A stretch of DNA of 64,000 bases from Novosphingobium sp. SG707. GTDB lineage: Bacteria > Pseudomonadota > Alphaproteobacteria > Sphingomonadales > Sphingomonadaceae. This document shows positions 1-8,604 of the stretch, in pieces. The position numbers were made by a program, and so were the translations under genes. The stretch covers positions 273,357-337,356 of the forward strand of contig NZ_JAAZQL010000006.1 in the NCBI RefSeq assembly GCF_012275515.1, read 5' to 3'. The notes under the pieces are model-generated. The model was not told the DNA's origin, ran no database searches, and saw only the letters and a program-made list of their open reading frames with translations. Positions within the stretch are counted from its first letter, which is position 1; each line of letters opens with the position of its first letter.

Positions 1-397
1 CCAGCGGTTTCAGCCTTTCGGCAATGGTCTTTTCCGATGTGGGCAGGCCCGCGCCTTCATCGCCTTCATCATTGATATTATAGGTAAAGCCAAAGCGCAT
101 CGGCATTTGGCCCGTCAACAGCCCCGCGCGCGACACCGCGCAGACCGAGGCCGCGACATAGCCATTGGAAAATGCCGCTCCCGAAGCCGCGATCCGGTCG
201 ATATTGGGCGTCGGCACATCCTTGCCGCCATAGGCCGAGACATCGGGCCAGCCCAGATCATCGACCAGAATGACCACGACGTTGGGCGCCTGCGCCGCGC
301 GGGCCGGGGCCGATGGCGGAGCGACCCGCGCCGAGGAGGCGGGGGCGCAGAGCAGGGTCGCCGTGCCCAGCAGCAGGCTTGTCAAAACGCGCTTCAT
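1..397 (-). CDS. Sulfatase, exported, C-terminus cut by the window edge
   Basis: This is the first 132 residues of a sulfatase-family hydrolase that would remove sulfate esters outside the cytoplasm. The N-terminus is a signal peptide (basic MKR, then a hydrophobic run to about residue 23). It is followed by the alkaline-phosphatase-fold metal motif VVVILVDDLGW, with Asp46-Asp47. The formylglycine position lies in SVCAVSRAGLLTG, with Cys86. Known type I sulfatases need C-x-[P/A]-x-R there; this protein reads C-A-V-S-R, with Val in the third position. The ATG overlaps the TGA of the upstream sulfatase (shared bases 395-396), so the two are translationally coupled. Family assignment is firm; substrate is unknown, and activity is uncertain because of the Val. 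Confidence 0.85.
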   Translation of the reverse strand, partial: MKRVLTSLLLGTATLLCAPASSARVAPPSAPARAAQAPNVVVILVDDLGWPDVSAYGGKDVPTPNIDRIAASGAAFSNGYVAASVCAVSRAGLLTGQMPMRFGFTYNINDEGDEGAGLPTSEKTIAERLKPL

Positions 398-2169
398 TGT
401 GCGGCCTCCTTGATGCGCGCATCGGGGCGATCGGCCGAAGCGTCGAATTGCTCACGCGTGCGGAAACGTTCGGGCGCCTCGGCCAGTGCCGGGGTAGAAT
501 AGCGCCGCGCCTCGCTCCACCAGAGCTTCTTCAGTTCCTCCAGCCTGGCCGGATATTGCGCGGAAAGGTCGGTGCTTTCGGAAAAATCCTTGTCCGTGTT
601 GAACAAGGCCCATTTGTCGGCGGTGAAATCGCTACCCTGTTTGTGGATGGTGACGGCGCGCCATGGGCCTTGGGTGATCGCCCGATTGCCGCGCAGTTCG
701 AAATATTGCACCGAGCGGGCCGCAGGCGCCCCCGCCGACAGCATCGTGGGCAGGATCGAGCGCCCCGCCACCGGAATTTCGGCCACGCCATGCAGCGTTT
801 TGGGAAATTGCGCATGGCCCACCTGAGCCAATGTCGGGGCAAGGTCGATCACATCGACATATTGATGCCGGATCGCGCCGCCATCCTTGATGACCTTGGG
901 CCATGACACGATCAAAGGCGTGCGGATGCCGCCCAGATAGGGCCACAATTTATACCGCCGCAGCGGCGTTACGCCCGCCATGGCCCATGGGCGCTGATAT
1001 TCGCTTTCGGTCTTGTCCGTGCCCAATTCGTCGATCCGCGCCAGCATCTGCTCGGCGCTCAATTTGTTGGGTGCATAGAGGCGTTCAAACGATCCGCGCT
1101 GGCCCGCTTCGGAGGCTGCGCCATTGTCGCTCATCACCATGATGACCGTGTTGTCATACTGGCCGGTGGCTTTGAGATGGGCGATCAGGCGGCCGATCTG
1201 CTCATCCGTATGGGTCAGGAAACCGGCATAGGTGGCCATGAAGCGGGCATAGACCTGCTGCTCGGTCGGGGTTAGGTCCGCCCACGCTCGGTCGCCCGGA
1301 TTGCGTGGGGGCAGGATGGTGTTGGCCGGCACGATGCCCATCGCCTTCATCCGCGCCAGACGGCTCTCGCGCAGCGCGTCCCAGCCCTTGGCATAGGTGT
1401 CGCGATAGGCGTCGATATAGGGGCGCGGCACCTGAATGGGCGCATGGCCCGCGCCATAGGCCAGATAGACGAATTGCGGCTTGCCCTGACCCGGTTTCAG
1501 CGCAGCAATGGCATGGTCGGTAATGTCGACCGAGAAGTGATAGCCCGGCGCGTTGGGAGAGGGTAGGCGTTTGTTCCCCTCGATCAGCTTGGGATGATAT
1601 TGATCGGTCCAGCCGAGGAAAAAGCCATAGAACTGATCGAAGCCGCGCTGCAGCGGCCAGGATCCGTTATGGCCGGGCGATCCGTCCTGATCCTCGGGCG
1701 CCAGATGCCATTTGCCGAAGCCCGATGTGGCATAACCCGCGCGGGACAGGACCTGCGCGATGGTCTGGGCATTGTCGGGCATCTCGCCGCGGTCGCGGGT
1801 CATGTCGGCCGGATCGACCTTGTTGGCGGGCAGATCGGCCATGCGCACCGTCTGCGGATTGCGTCCGGTCAGCAGCGCGGCGCGGGTGGGGGTGCAGACC
1901 GCCTTGGTGTCGAACCGGTTATAACGCAGCCCGCGCGCCGCCAGCGCATCGAGATTGGGCGTGCGGATTTCCGAACCGAAGGGGCCAAGGTCGGAAAAGC
2001 CCACATCGTCCAGCACGATCAGCACAATATTGGGGCGTTGGGGCGTGGCGGCCGGGCCTGCGGCTGTGGCGGCTCCCGCGATCGTCATACCCATGACAGA
2101 GGCCAGGGCGAGCTTGGCGGGCCGGGCGTTGGCAAGGCGGCGTGCCCATCGGCTTGAGGGTCTATTCAT
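394..2169 (-). CDS. Arylsulfatase-type sulfatase, exported
   Basis: A 591-residue type I sulfatase. An N-terminal signal segment (residues about 18-37, ending ATAAG) precedes the metal-binding motif RPNIVLIVLDDVGFSDLG (Asp54, Asp55). The canonical formylglycine signature V-C-T-P-T-R has Cys92 as the residue to be oxidised. Further conserved stretches include GFGKWHL near residue 150 and MVMSDNGA near 345. It would hydrolyse sulfate esters in the periplasm after maturation by a formylglycine-generating enzyme or anSME, neither of which is in this window. It heads a two-gene operon with the partial sulfatase downstream and diverges from a TonB receptor across 194 bp, which suggests both serve uptake and desulfation of one sulfated compound. 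Confidence 0.9.
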   Translation of the reverse strand: MNRPSSRWARRLANARPAKLALASVMGMTIAGAATAAGPAATPQRPNIVLIVLDDVGFSDLGPFGSEIRTPNLDALAARGLRYNRFDTKAVCTPTRAALLTGRNPQTVRMADLPANKVDPADMTRDRGEMPDNAQTIAQVLSRAGYATSGFGKWHLAPEDQDGSPGHNGSWPLQRGFDQFYGFFLGWTDQYHPKLIEGNKRLPSPNAPGYHFSVDITDHAIAALKPGQGKPQFVYLAYGAGHAPIQVPRPYIDAYRDTYAKGWDALRESRLARMKAMGIVPANTILPPRNPGDRAWADLTPTEQQVYARFMATYAGFLTHTDEQIGRLIAHLKATGQYDNTVIMVMSDNGAASEAGQRGSFERLYAPNKLSAEQMLARIDELGTDKTESEYQRPWAMAGVTPLRRYKLWPYLGGIRTPLIVSWPKVIKDGGAIRHQYVDVIDLAPTLAQVGHAQFPKTLHGVAEIPVAGRSILPTMLSAGAPAARSVQYFELRGNRAITQGPWRAVTIHKQGSDFTADKWALFNTDKDFSESTDLSAQYPARLEELKKLWWSEARRYSTPALAEAPERFRTREQFDASADRPDARIKEAAQ

Positions 2170-2363
2170 GCATCCACTCCGGCTTCTTGTTGGATGGTCC
2201 CGTGCGTCGGAAACACTGTTCGGGATTTCGGGCCATCGTTGTCACGGTAGGAAATGCATAAGATCATCGGGTCTGTCAATTTCGGAGTGACAACGTTGAC
2301 GCATTTTGTCATAAGCCCGCCGTCCGCCGCAACAAGGCGGCGAGAATCGAAATGGGGGATGAG
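2170..2363. promoter_or_regulatory. Divergent promoter region between sulfatase operon and TonB receptor
   Basis: This non-coding gap separates two divergent operons and should hold both promoters. The octamer CGTTGTCA at 2237-2244 recurs as its reverse complement TGACAACG at 2288-2295. The second copy is part of CAACGTTG, a perfect palindrome with the central CG typical of LacI-family operators. The two copies are 51 bp apart centre to centre, about five helical turns. No LacI gene lies directly beside this pair. A regulatory role is inferred. Confidence 0.4.
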
Positions 2364-4853
2364 ATGATGAAACGTGGCTTTGCCGCGCTGCTTGGTGGTG
2401 GCGCGATGCTTGCTCTTGCCCAACCTGCTCTGGCCCAACCTGCTCTGGCCCAACCTGCTCTGGCCCAACCTGCTCTGGCCCAACCTGCTCTGGCCCAACC
2501 TGCTCTGGCCCAACCGGCCCTTGCCCAACAGACACCCGCCGCCGCAGGACAGAGTGAACTGGCGCCCGGCGAAATCGTGGTTACCGCACAAAAGCGCGCC
2601 GAACGTCTGCAGGATGTGCCGCTGGCCGTCACCGCCATTGCGGGCGAGGCGCTGGCCACGCGCGGGATCACCGACACCAAGAGCCTGACCCAGATTTCGC
2701 CCACGCTGTCCTATCAGCAGGGCAACAATCCGTCGAACTCCAGCTTCCGCATCCGCGGTATCGGCACGGCGGTCTTTGGTCAGGGCACGGAAAGCTCGGT
2801 TTCCACCGTGCTGGACGGCGTGGTCATGGCGCGTCAGGCGCAGGGTTTTTCCGATCTGGCCGATATTGAGCGGATCGAAGTGCTGCGCGGGCCGCAGGGC
2901 ACGCTGTTCGGCAAGAATGCCACGGGCGGCGTGATCAACATCGTCACCGCCCGGCCCAGCAAAACCCTGACCGGCAAGATGAATGCAAGCATTGCCGAAA
3001 AGGGCGAATATCACCTGAACGGCACGGTGTCGGGGCCGCTCAGCGACAAGCTGGGCGTGCGCGTTTCCGGTTTTTACAACAAGGATGACGGCTACATCTA
3101 TAACGTCACCCTGCGCCGCAAGACCAATGGCTATGAATCCTTCGGCCTGCGCGGCAAGATGGAGCTGGATCTGGGGCGGCTCAACCTGCTGGCGACCATC
3201 GATTATTCGAAGAACAACGCGCTCTGCTGCCAATCGGTGCTGATCCGCTCGGACAATGCCAGCCTGACCACGCTGGTTGCGCCCGTCGTGCCGGGGCCAA
3301 ACAATGTGCAGGTCGGCTCGAATGCCGACACCACCTCGCGCACCTCGCAGCAGACCTATTCGCTCGAGGCCAAATATGATCTGGATTTCGCCACGATCAC
3401 CTCTGTCACCGCGTGGCAGCACTACAGCTTTGACAATACGGTCGATGTCGATGGCATCAACACCGCCGTGCCGATCTTTACCGGCACCAATGCGGTGGCG
3501 CAGTATGACGTCAATGGCGGGCCCTTCACGCTGGGCGGGTTTACCCAGGAATTGCGCATGTCCAATTCGGGCAAGCAGAAGCTGAATTACACCATTGGCG
3601 GGTTCTTTTCTGACACCACGCTGGACCGTGAATTCACTCGCCGCTTCGTCAATTGCACGGCCTCGGGTCTGACGCTTGGCGCGACTTGTCCCTCGACCAA
3701 TCTGGCCGGTTTTTCGGGCCATCACCGCGCTCATCTGCGCCAGAGCCAGATCGCCGGTTTCGCCCAGTTCGACTACAATATCACCGGCGGCCTGAAGGCG
3801 CTGGGCGGGCTGCGCTGGCAGCATGAGACGATCTCGGTCTGGGGCAAGCAGGACACGACGCCTCCCTTTGCGGGCGATACGATCCTCCAGAGCGGCTATC
3901 CACTGACCGAGGGCACCTCGGCAGCCTCGGACGATGTGCTGACCGGCAAGATGGGTCTGCAATATGAATTCAACCGCCGCGCACAGGTCTATGCCTCCTA
4001 TACGCGCGGCTATAAGGGGCAGTCGCTGGGCACGGAATTCACCCAGACCTTCAACAACAACCCGGTGGTCCAGCCCGAAACGGTAAATGCCTTCGAGGTC
4101 GGCTTCAAGGGCAGCACCGCCGATCGCAAGATCAGCATCGCGGTTGCGCTGTTCCTGGCCAAATACAAGAACCTTCAGGTTCAGGCCAACCGTTCGGACC
4201 CCTCGACCAACACGTTCACTTTCGTGACCACCAATGCCGGGGCCTCCGAAACCAAGGGTGTGGAAGTGGAAATGACGCTGCGCCCGTTTGAAGGGCTCAG
4301 CGTGGCCCTCTCGGGTAGCTATGTGAAGACCCGCTTCGATGCCGACGGCATTGGCTGCCCGCTGCAAAATCAGGCGGCCTTCACCACCGTGACCACCGGA
4401 TCGGCGGCGCCCGTCAACACCTGTTTCCGCTACAAGACGGGATCGAGCTTTGTGTCGAGCGCGGCGCAAAACATCGTTGGCGGCATCCTGCCCAACACGC
4501 CGACCTGGCGCCTTGGCGTCAATCCGCGCTATGAACATCCGCTGGCGGACAAAATCGCCTATGCCGATGTCAATGTGGCCTATCAGAGCAGCGTCAATTT
4601 CGCGCTGGAGCAGGACCCCTTGCAATGGCAACCGGCCTATACCACCGTGGACGCCACAATCGGTCTGCGCGCCGAGGAGAAGGGGCTCTCCTTCTCGCTC
4701 TTCGTCAAGAACCTGACCGACCAGCGTTATTACACCGCGATGGGCACGCCGGGCCTGTTCACCACTCAGACGGTGACGCCGACCAACCGCATGGGCTTCC
4801 TGCCCAAGGGCGCGTTCCGCTATTTCGGGGCGACGGTGGGCTATAAGTTCTAA
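2364..4853 (+). CDS. TonB-dependent outer-membrane receptor with repeat-expanded signal region
   Basis: A TonB-dependent receptor of about 829 residues that imports a substrate across the outer membrane. A signal peptide (MMKRGFAALLGGGAMLALAQ) is followed by seven PALAQ pentapeptides encoded by a 15-bp tandem repeat. Next come the TonB-box-like EIVVTAQKR, a plug domain (RLQDVPLAVTAI, then VLRGPQGTLFGKNATGG) and a 22-strand-type barrel ending in the aromatic-terminated YFGATVGYKF. The start at 2364 is preferred over 2352 because GGGGGA sits 4-9 bases upstream and it places the basic residues at the very N-terminus. The proteobacterial iron/vitamin-type plug does not define the ligand. The divergent sulfatases and the downstream glycosidase-like protein point to a sulfated glycan or glycoside. 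Confidence 0.9.
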   Translation: MMKRGFAALLGGGAMLALAQPALAQPALAQPALAQPALAQPALAQPALAQPALAQQTPAAAGQSELAPGEIVVTAQKRAERLQDVPLAVTAIAGEALATRGITDTKSLTQISPTLSYQQGNNPSNSSFRIRGIGTAVFGQGTESSVSTVLDGVVMARQAQGFSDLADIERIEVLRGPQGTLFGKNATGGVINIVTARPSKTLTGKMNASIAEKGEYHLNGTVSGPLSDKLGVRVSGFYNKDDGYIYNVTLRRKTNGYESFGLRGKMELDLGRLNLLATIDYSKNNALCCQSVLIRSDNASLTTLVAPVVPGPNNVQVGSNADTTSRTSQQTYSLEAKYDLDFATITSVTAWQHYSFDNTVDVDGINTAVPIFTGTNAVAQYDVNGGPFTLGGFTQELRMSNSGKQKLNYTIGGFFSDTTLDREFTRRFVNCTASGLTLGATCPSTNLAGFSGHHRAHLRQSQIAGFAQFDYNITGGLKALGGLRWQHETISVWGKQDTTPPFAGDTILQSGYPLTEGTSAASDDVLTGKMGLQYEFNRRAQVYASYTRGYKGQSLGTEFTQTFNNNPVVQPETVNAFEVGFKGSTADRKISIAVALFLAKYKNLQVQANRSDPSTNTFTFVTTNAGASETKGVEVEMTLRPFEGLSVALSGSYVKTRFDADGIGCPLQNQAAFTTVTTGSAAPVNTCFRYKTGSSFVSSAAQNIVGGILPNTPTWRLGVNPRYEHPLADKIAYADVNVAYQSSVNFALEQDPLQWQPAYTTVDATIGLRAEEKGLSFSLFVKNLTDQRYYTAMGTPGLFTTQTVTPTNRMGFLPKGAFRYFGATVGYKF
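2421..2525 (+). repeat. Seven tandem 15-bp repeats inside the receptor signal region
   Basis: Six identical copies of CAACCTGCTCTGGCC (2421-2510) are followed by a diverged seventh (CAACCGGCCCTTGCC, 2511-2525) and a partial unit. Each unit encodes Gln-Pro-Ala-Leu-Ala in frame. The array replaces the normal single Ala-x-Ala cleavage neighbourhood with seven equivalent ones. Because the unit is 15 bp, slippage would keep the frame. Confidence 0.95.
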
Positions 4854-4856
4854 AAT

Positions 4857-4909
4857 GGCCAAGGTTGGGGAGATTGGAGGGGGATACCCCTGCAATCTCC
4901 CCACCGGCC
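4857..4909 (+). terminator. Long hairpin after the receptor gene
   Basis: Four bases after the receptor stop, TGGGGAGATTG (4866-4876) pairs perfectly with CAATCTCCCCA (4893-4903). An inner GGGG/CCCC stem and an outer GGCC/GGCC (4857-4860 with 4906-4909) add to it. There is no T-run, so it may be a processing or attenuation element rather than a classical intrinsic terminator. A downstream gene on the same strand starts 57 bp later. Confidence 0.5.
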
Positions 4910-4965
4910 AAATGGCGCATCGGGCTTTGCCCTGTTGATTACCGCGTTCAGGCCCCTATTAGCGC

Positions 4966-7098
4966 ATGCCCATTTCACCGCGTTTGCGCCGCCATCACCT
5001 TCTGCCTATCCTGCTCGGCCTTGCCTGTCTGGGCGCCGGACCGGTGCTTGGCGGAGAGAGTTTGCCGGTCTCGGCCGTGGTTCATACAGACAGCACAAAC
5101 GGGGCACGCTTCGATCCGGCCGAGGCCCTTGGGGCGGGGATTGATGGTGGCGCGGGCGGCGCGGCGGGGCGGCTTCTCACCCGGCACAACGTCTCCGCCA
5201 TGCGCAGCGCCCGTCTGACCCGGCTGACCTATCGGCTGCGCACAGAGCTGGGCATCGAGAACTGGCACTGGAACCCGGAGGGGCAATGGAGCGATCCGGC
5301 CCACCAACAAGGCTATTGGACATCCAGCGACCGCGCGAAAAAGTCGATCCGCGTCTCATGGGGCTACAAGCTGCCGCGGCGGGGGGACACGATCGACAAT
5401 GCCAATGACCGGGATTATTCACGCCTGACCGACGGCGACGAGACGAGCTTCTGGAAATCCAATCCCTATCTCGACGCCGCCTTCCTCAAGGATGGGCGCC
5501 CGCATGAGCAATGGCTGCTGCTGCGGTTCGACAATCCGGTTGATATTGATGCCGTCAGGATCGCCTGGGGCACGCCTTATGCCGCCGCCTACAAGGTCCA
5601 GTATTGGTCGAGCGACAATGACTATGGGCCGGGCGCGCATTGGATCACCTTTGACCATGGCGTCCTAACCGGCGGAAAGGGCGGCGATGTGCTGCTGAAA
5701 CTGGCCGAGCGGCCGGTCAGCGTGAAATATCTGCGCGTGCTGCTTGAGCAAGGGTCGCAAACCGCGCCGCCGGGGGCCAGGGACTGGCGCGACCGGGCCG
5801 GTTTTGCCGTGCGCGAGATCGGGGCAGGGCGGATCGGGCCGGATGGCAGGCTGGTCGATCTTGTCCGCCATGCCGCCGACAAGACGGGGCAGACATTCAC
5901 CCATGTCTCCTCCACCGATCCGTGGCATCGCTCCATTGATCGCGACCCGAACTTGGAGCAGCCCGGCCTTGACCGCGTGTTCCGCAGCGGGCTCGGCAAT
6001 GGGCGGCCGATCCTGCTGCCGGTGGGCGTGCTGTTTGATACGCCCGAGAATGCGGCGGCGGCTTTGCGCTATGTGCGATGGCGGCGCTATCCGGTGACGC
6101 AGGTGGAATTGGGAGAGGAGCCCGACGGGCAATTCGGCAATGCCGATGATTATGCCGCGCTCTACCTTGCCTGGGTGGACCGGCTGCGCCCTATCGCCTC
6201 CGCCATCCATTTCGGCGGCCCCAGTTCGCAAAGCGCGCTGAGCGAGACATGGCTCAATTCCGACCCGGATCGCTCATGGAACCGCCACTTTATCCGCGCC
6301 CTGCAGGATCGCGGTCGCCTGTCGGACCTGCAGTTCTACTCTTTCGAATTCTACCCCTTCGATGACATTTGCGGCGACATTCCCGCCAAGCTGATCGAGG
6401 AGGACCGCCTGATGGAGCGGCTGATGGCGCGATTGACGGCCGAGGGGGTGGGGCCGGATATTCCCCGGATCATCACCGAATATGGTTTTTCCGCCTATTC
6501 CGGCCGCGCCATGGCCGAAATGCCCAGCGCCCTGCTGATGGCCAATATCATCGGCCAATTCCTGAACGAAAGGGGCAGCGCGGCCTATCTGTTCGGCTAT
6601 GGTCCGAATGTGCCGGTCAATCAGAACATGGCCTGCGCCGGTTATGGCAACATGGCCCTGCACATGGCCGACCGAAATGGGCAGGCGGCCACACCGCTGC
6701 CCAGCTATCACACTGCCCGCCTGTTGACCCGGGACTGGCTGATGTCCAGGGGCATGCATCAATTTCTGCCGGTTGAGATGAAGGATGGCGCCGACCCTGC
6801 GGTTCGCCTTTTTGCCATCCGGCGGCCCGATGGTAAGCTGGGCCTGATGGCCATCAACCGCAGCCCGGATCGGACGGTTGATCTGCATGTCATGGCTCAG
6901 GGCGCCCATGGAGCGGCCCGCCCGATCGCGGGCCGCGTGAAGCTGAGCCTTTTTGGCCCGGACCAATATGCCTGGATCGACCAGGGCCCGGCGAGCCGCC
7001 CCGCCCGCTCCGCCCCTCCGGCAAGGACGTCCGCTTCTATGGGCGATCTGAATATCGTGCTGAAGCCGATGAGTTTGGCGGCGGTGATTGCACCTTGA
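4966..7098 (+). CDS. Exported discoidin-like / glycosidase-like protein
   Basis: A 710-residue exported protein with a signal peptide (residues 1-29, ending LGAGPVLG). Residues about 145-270 read like an F5/8 type C (discoidin) carbohydrate-binding module: YSRLTDGDETSFWKSNP, LRFDNPVDIDAVRI, then KYLRVLLEQGS. The C-terminal half resembles a clan-A (beta/alpha)8 glycoside hydrolase. It has VELGEEPDG (Glu384/Glu385 as acid/base candidates) and IITEYGFSAYSG (Glu505 as nucleophile candidate), as in GH39/GH5-like enzymes. No exact family could be assigned. It follows the TonB receptor on the same strand, consistent with trimming an imported or surface glycan. The start at 4966 gives a standard signal peptide; no strong Shine-Dalgarno is seen. 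Confidence 0.7.
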   Translation: MPISPRLRRHHLLPILLGLACLGAGPVLGGESLPVSAVVHTDSTNGARFDPAEALGAGIDGGAGGAAGRLLTRHNVSAMRSARLTRLTYRLRTELGIENWHWNPEGQWSDPAHQQGYWTSSDRAKKSIRVSWGYKLPRRGDTIDNANDRDYSRLTDGDETSFWKSNPYLDAAFLKDGRPHEQWLLLRFDNPVDIDAVRIAWGTPYAAAYKVQYWSSDNDYGPGAHWITFDHGVLTGGKGGDVLLKLAERPVSVKYLRVLLEQGSQTAPPGARDWRDRAGFAVREIGAGRIGPDGRLVDLVRHAADKTGQTFTHVSSTDPWHRSIDRDPNLEQPGLDRVFRSGLGNGRPILLPVGVLFDTPENAAAALRYVRWRRYPVTQVELGEEPDGQFGNADDYAALYLAWVDRLRPIASAIHFGGPSSQSALSETWLNSDPDRSWNRHFIRALQDRGRLSDLQFYSFEFYPFDDICGDIPAKLIEEDRLMERLMARLTAEGVGPDIPRIITEYGFSAYSGRAMAEMPSALLMANIIGQFLNERGSAAYLFGYGPNVPVNQNMACAGYGNMALHMADRNGQAATPLPSYHTARLLTRDWLMSRGMHQFLPVEMKDGADPAVRLFAIRRPDGKLGLMAINRSPDRTVDLHVMAQGAHGAARPIAGRVKLSLFGPDQYAWIDQGPASRPARSAPPARTSASMGDLNIVLKPMSLAAVIAP

Positions 7099-7216
7099 TA
7101 AGTCATCGACAAAGGCTTTTTCTGCGCTGAAAAATAAGCATCAAGACCGATTTGGACTGGTTTTAAATAACTTCATGGCTAAGCATGGGCGAAATTGGCG
7201 GTCCGAGGGGTTATTG

Positions 7217-8293
7217 ATGCGAAGGAATAGTCTTGGTCTGGTGCTGGCATTCGGCTTTTCGGCGATGTTTGCCGCAACGGCCGCGCAGGCGGAACTGAAG
7301 CCCATTCCTTCCAAGGCCGGAAAGGACTGGCGCCATGCGTTGACCGGCACCACTTTTCCGCCGCAGATCGGCGAGCTGCCGCGCAGGAACATTGCCGATT
7401 ACGGCAACCAGCAACTCGACATCGCCGCGATTTATGAGCAACCGGAAACCGGGACCGTGGCAACGGTCTATGTCTATCGGGCCGGATTGCCGGATGCTTC
7501 GATTTGGCATGATCGCATCCTCAAGGTGATGGGCGGCGCAGGGCTGGGCGAGGTCGATCAGAGCAAGAAGGTCACCACTATCTTCACCCCCAAGGGGCAG
7601 GGCGAAAACAGCGGCATCCGCTCGGTGGTTCCGCTGTCGGGCAAAGCGCAGGCGGCGAGCGGGGTGGCTGTGTTTGCGCATGATGACTGGCTGATTGTGG
7701 TCCGCATGACGAGTGCGAGCCTTGCGCCTGCCGATCTGGACCCGGCCCTCGCCACCTTTGTCGATGCTCTGGGCATTGGGGCGGCAAAAAATCCTGCGAC
7801 GGCGGCCTATGGCATCACCCCTTGCGCCCAGCCTTTCCCGACCCAGACTGTTGAGCGCGGCGCGCGCGACATGACCGGGGGTCTGTTGGCAGGCGCTCTG
7901 ATGCAGGTGGTCGAGGAAGGCAAGGTCAAGCCGGACAAGGGCGAGGGAGCGTCCGAAATTCCGCATTATTGCTCTGATCCCGGCGCCGTTGTCGATTACG
8001 GCGCCTATCGCAACGAGAAGGATGCCGGTAACTATCTGATAGCGGTGGGGGATGATGGCAATGTGATCTGGCTGGCCCCCGACACCATGGCCGCGCTTCT
8101 GGATGAGAAAAAGAGCGGTCAATATGCGATGACGCTGACAACTGTGGCCAATCGGGTCAGTTATGCGCCCTTCACCGCCATGCCGAGCCCGGCGCAGGTG
8201 ATGAAGGTGCTGCAAAGCGAAAGGCCGATTTCGGTGGTGAACCGGGCGATCGGCAAATCGAAGAACAAAACCATCACCATCGCTCCCGATTAG
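7217..8293 (+). CDS. Exported protein of unknown function
   Basis: A 358-residue protein I do not recognise. It starts at the ATG with GAGGGG six bases upstream; the longer upstream frame has no leader features. A signal peptide (MRRNSLGLVLAFGFSAMFAATAAQA) is followed by a soluble, mixed alpha/beta body without membrane spans. No catalytic motif was found. It lies 118 bp after the glycosidase-like gene and is closed by a hairpin at 8304, so it may be its own transcript. A periplasmic location is inferred. Confidence 0.75.
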   Translation: MRRNSLGLVLAFGFSAMFAATAAQAELKPIPSKAGKDWRHALTGTTFPPQIGELPRRNIADYGNQQLDIAAIYEQPETGTVATVYVYRAGLPDASIWHDRILKVMGGAGLGEVDQSKKVTTIFTPKGQGENSGIRSVVPLSGKAQAASGVAVFAHDDWLIVVRMTSASLAPADLDPALATFVDALGIGAAKNPATAAYGITPCAQPFPTQTVERGARDMTGGLLAGALMQVVEEGKVKPDKGEGASEIPHYCSDPGAVVDYGAYRNEKDAGNYLIAVGDDGNVIWLAPDTMAALLDEKKSGQYAMTLTTVANRVSYAPFTAMPSPAQVMKVLQSERPISVVNRAIGKSKNKTITIAPD

Positions 8294-8303
8294 GTCCTGC
8301 TCA

Positions 8304-8334
8304 GCCCGATCGCAGGAATATCGGGCCATTTTCC
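8304..8334 (+). terminator. Probable intrinsic terminator
   Basis: GCCCGAT (8304-8310) pairs with ATCGGGC (8320-8326) across a 9-base loop and is followed by the T-rich CATTTTCC. It begins 10 bases after the stop codon of the exported protein. Confidence 0.55.
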
Positions 8335-8604
8335 GTTTCCTCAACCAGCATTATGAGACCATGCTCTCAGCCTTCCTCTCATGCCGGTATCCATGCGCGG
8401 GGTTTGGGATCTGCCCGGCCATTGCCGGTTATCATCAGACGTCAGCGATAGCCGGGCCATCGTCCGGGAGATCGACGTGGTTTTCTGGGAAACAGTCTTT
8501 ACCCCGAGACGTATTTTGATTTCCGGTGTGTCGAACTGGACGGCTGCCGGGGCGTTCGACGAAGAGGGGGAAGTTCTCTTTCGCGAAATGAAGCCATTCT
8601 CGGC
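8335..8604. other. Non-coding stretch, nothing recognised
   Basis: Together with the hairpin just before it, this forms a 311-bp gap between two converging genes. A 95-codon plus-strand frame (8381-8668) runs into the 3' end of the methyltransferase gene on the other strand, has no Shine-Dalgarno and resembles nothing known. I see no RNA gene or repeat. Confidence 0.5.

Noticed and set aside
2421..2525. A CRISPR array
   Set aside because: Units are contiguous without spacers, coding and in frame; no cas genes anywhere in the window.
2166..4904. A 912-codon minus-strand open frame opposite the TonB receptor
   Set aside because: It is a codon-bias shadow in G+C-rich DNA. It has no ribosome site, contains the 15-bp repeat read backwards, and resembles no family; the plus-strand gene is unambiguous.
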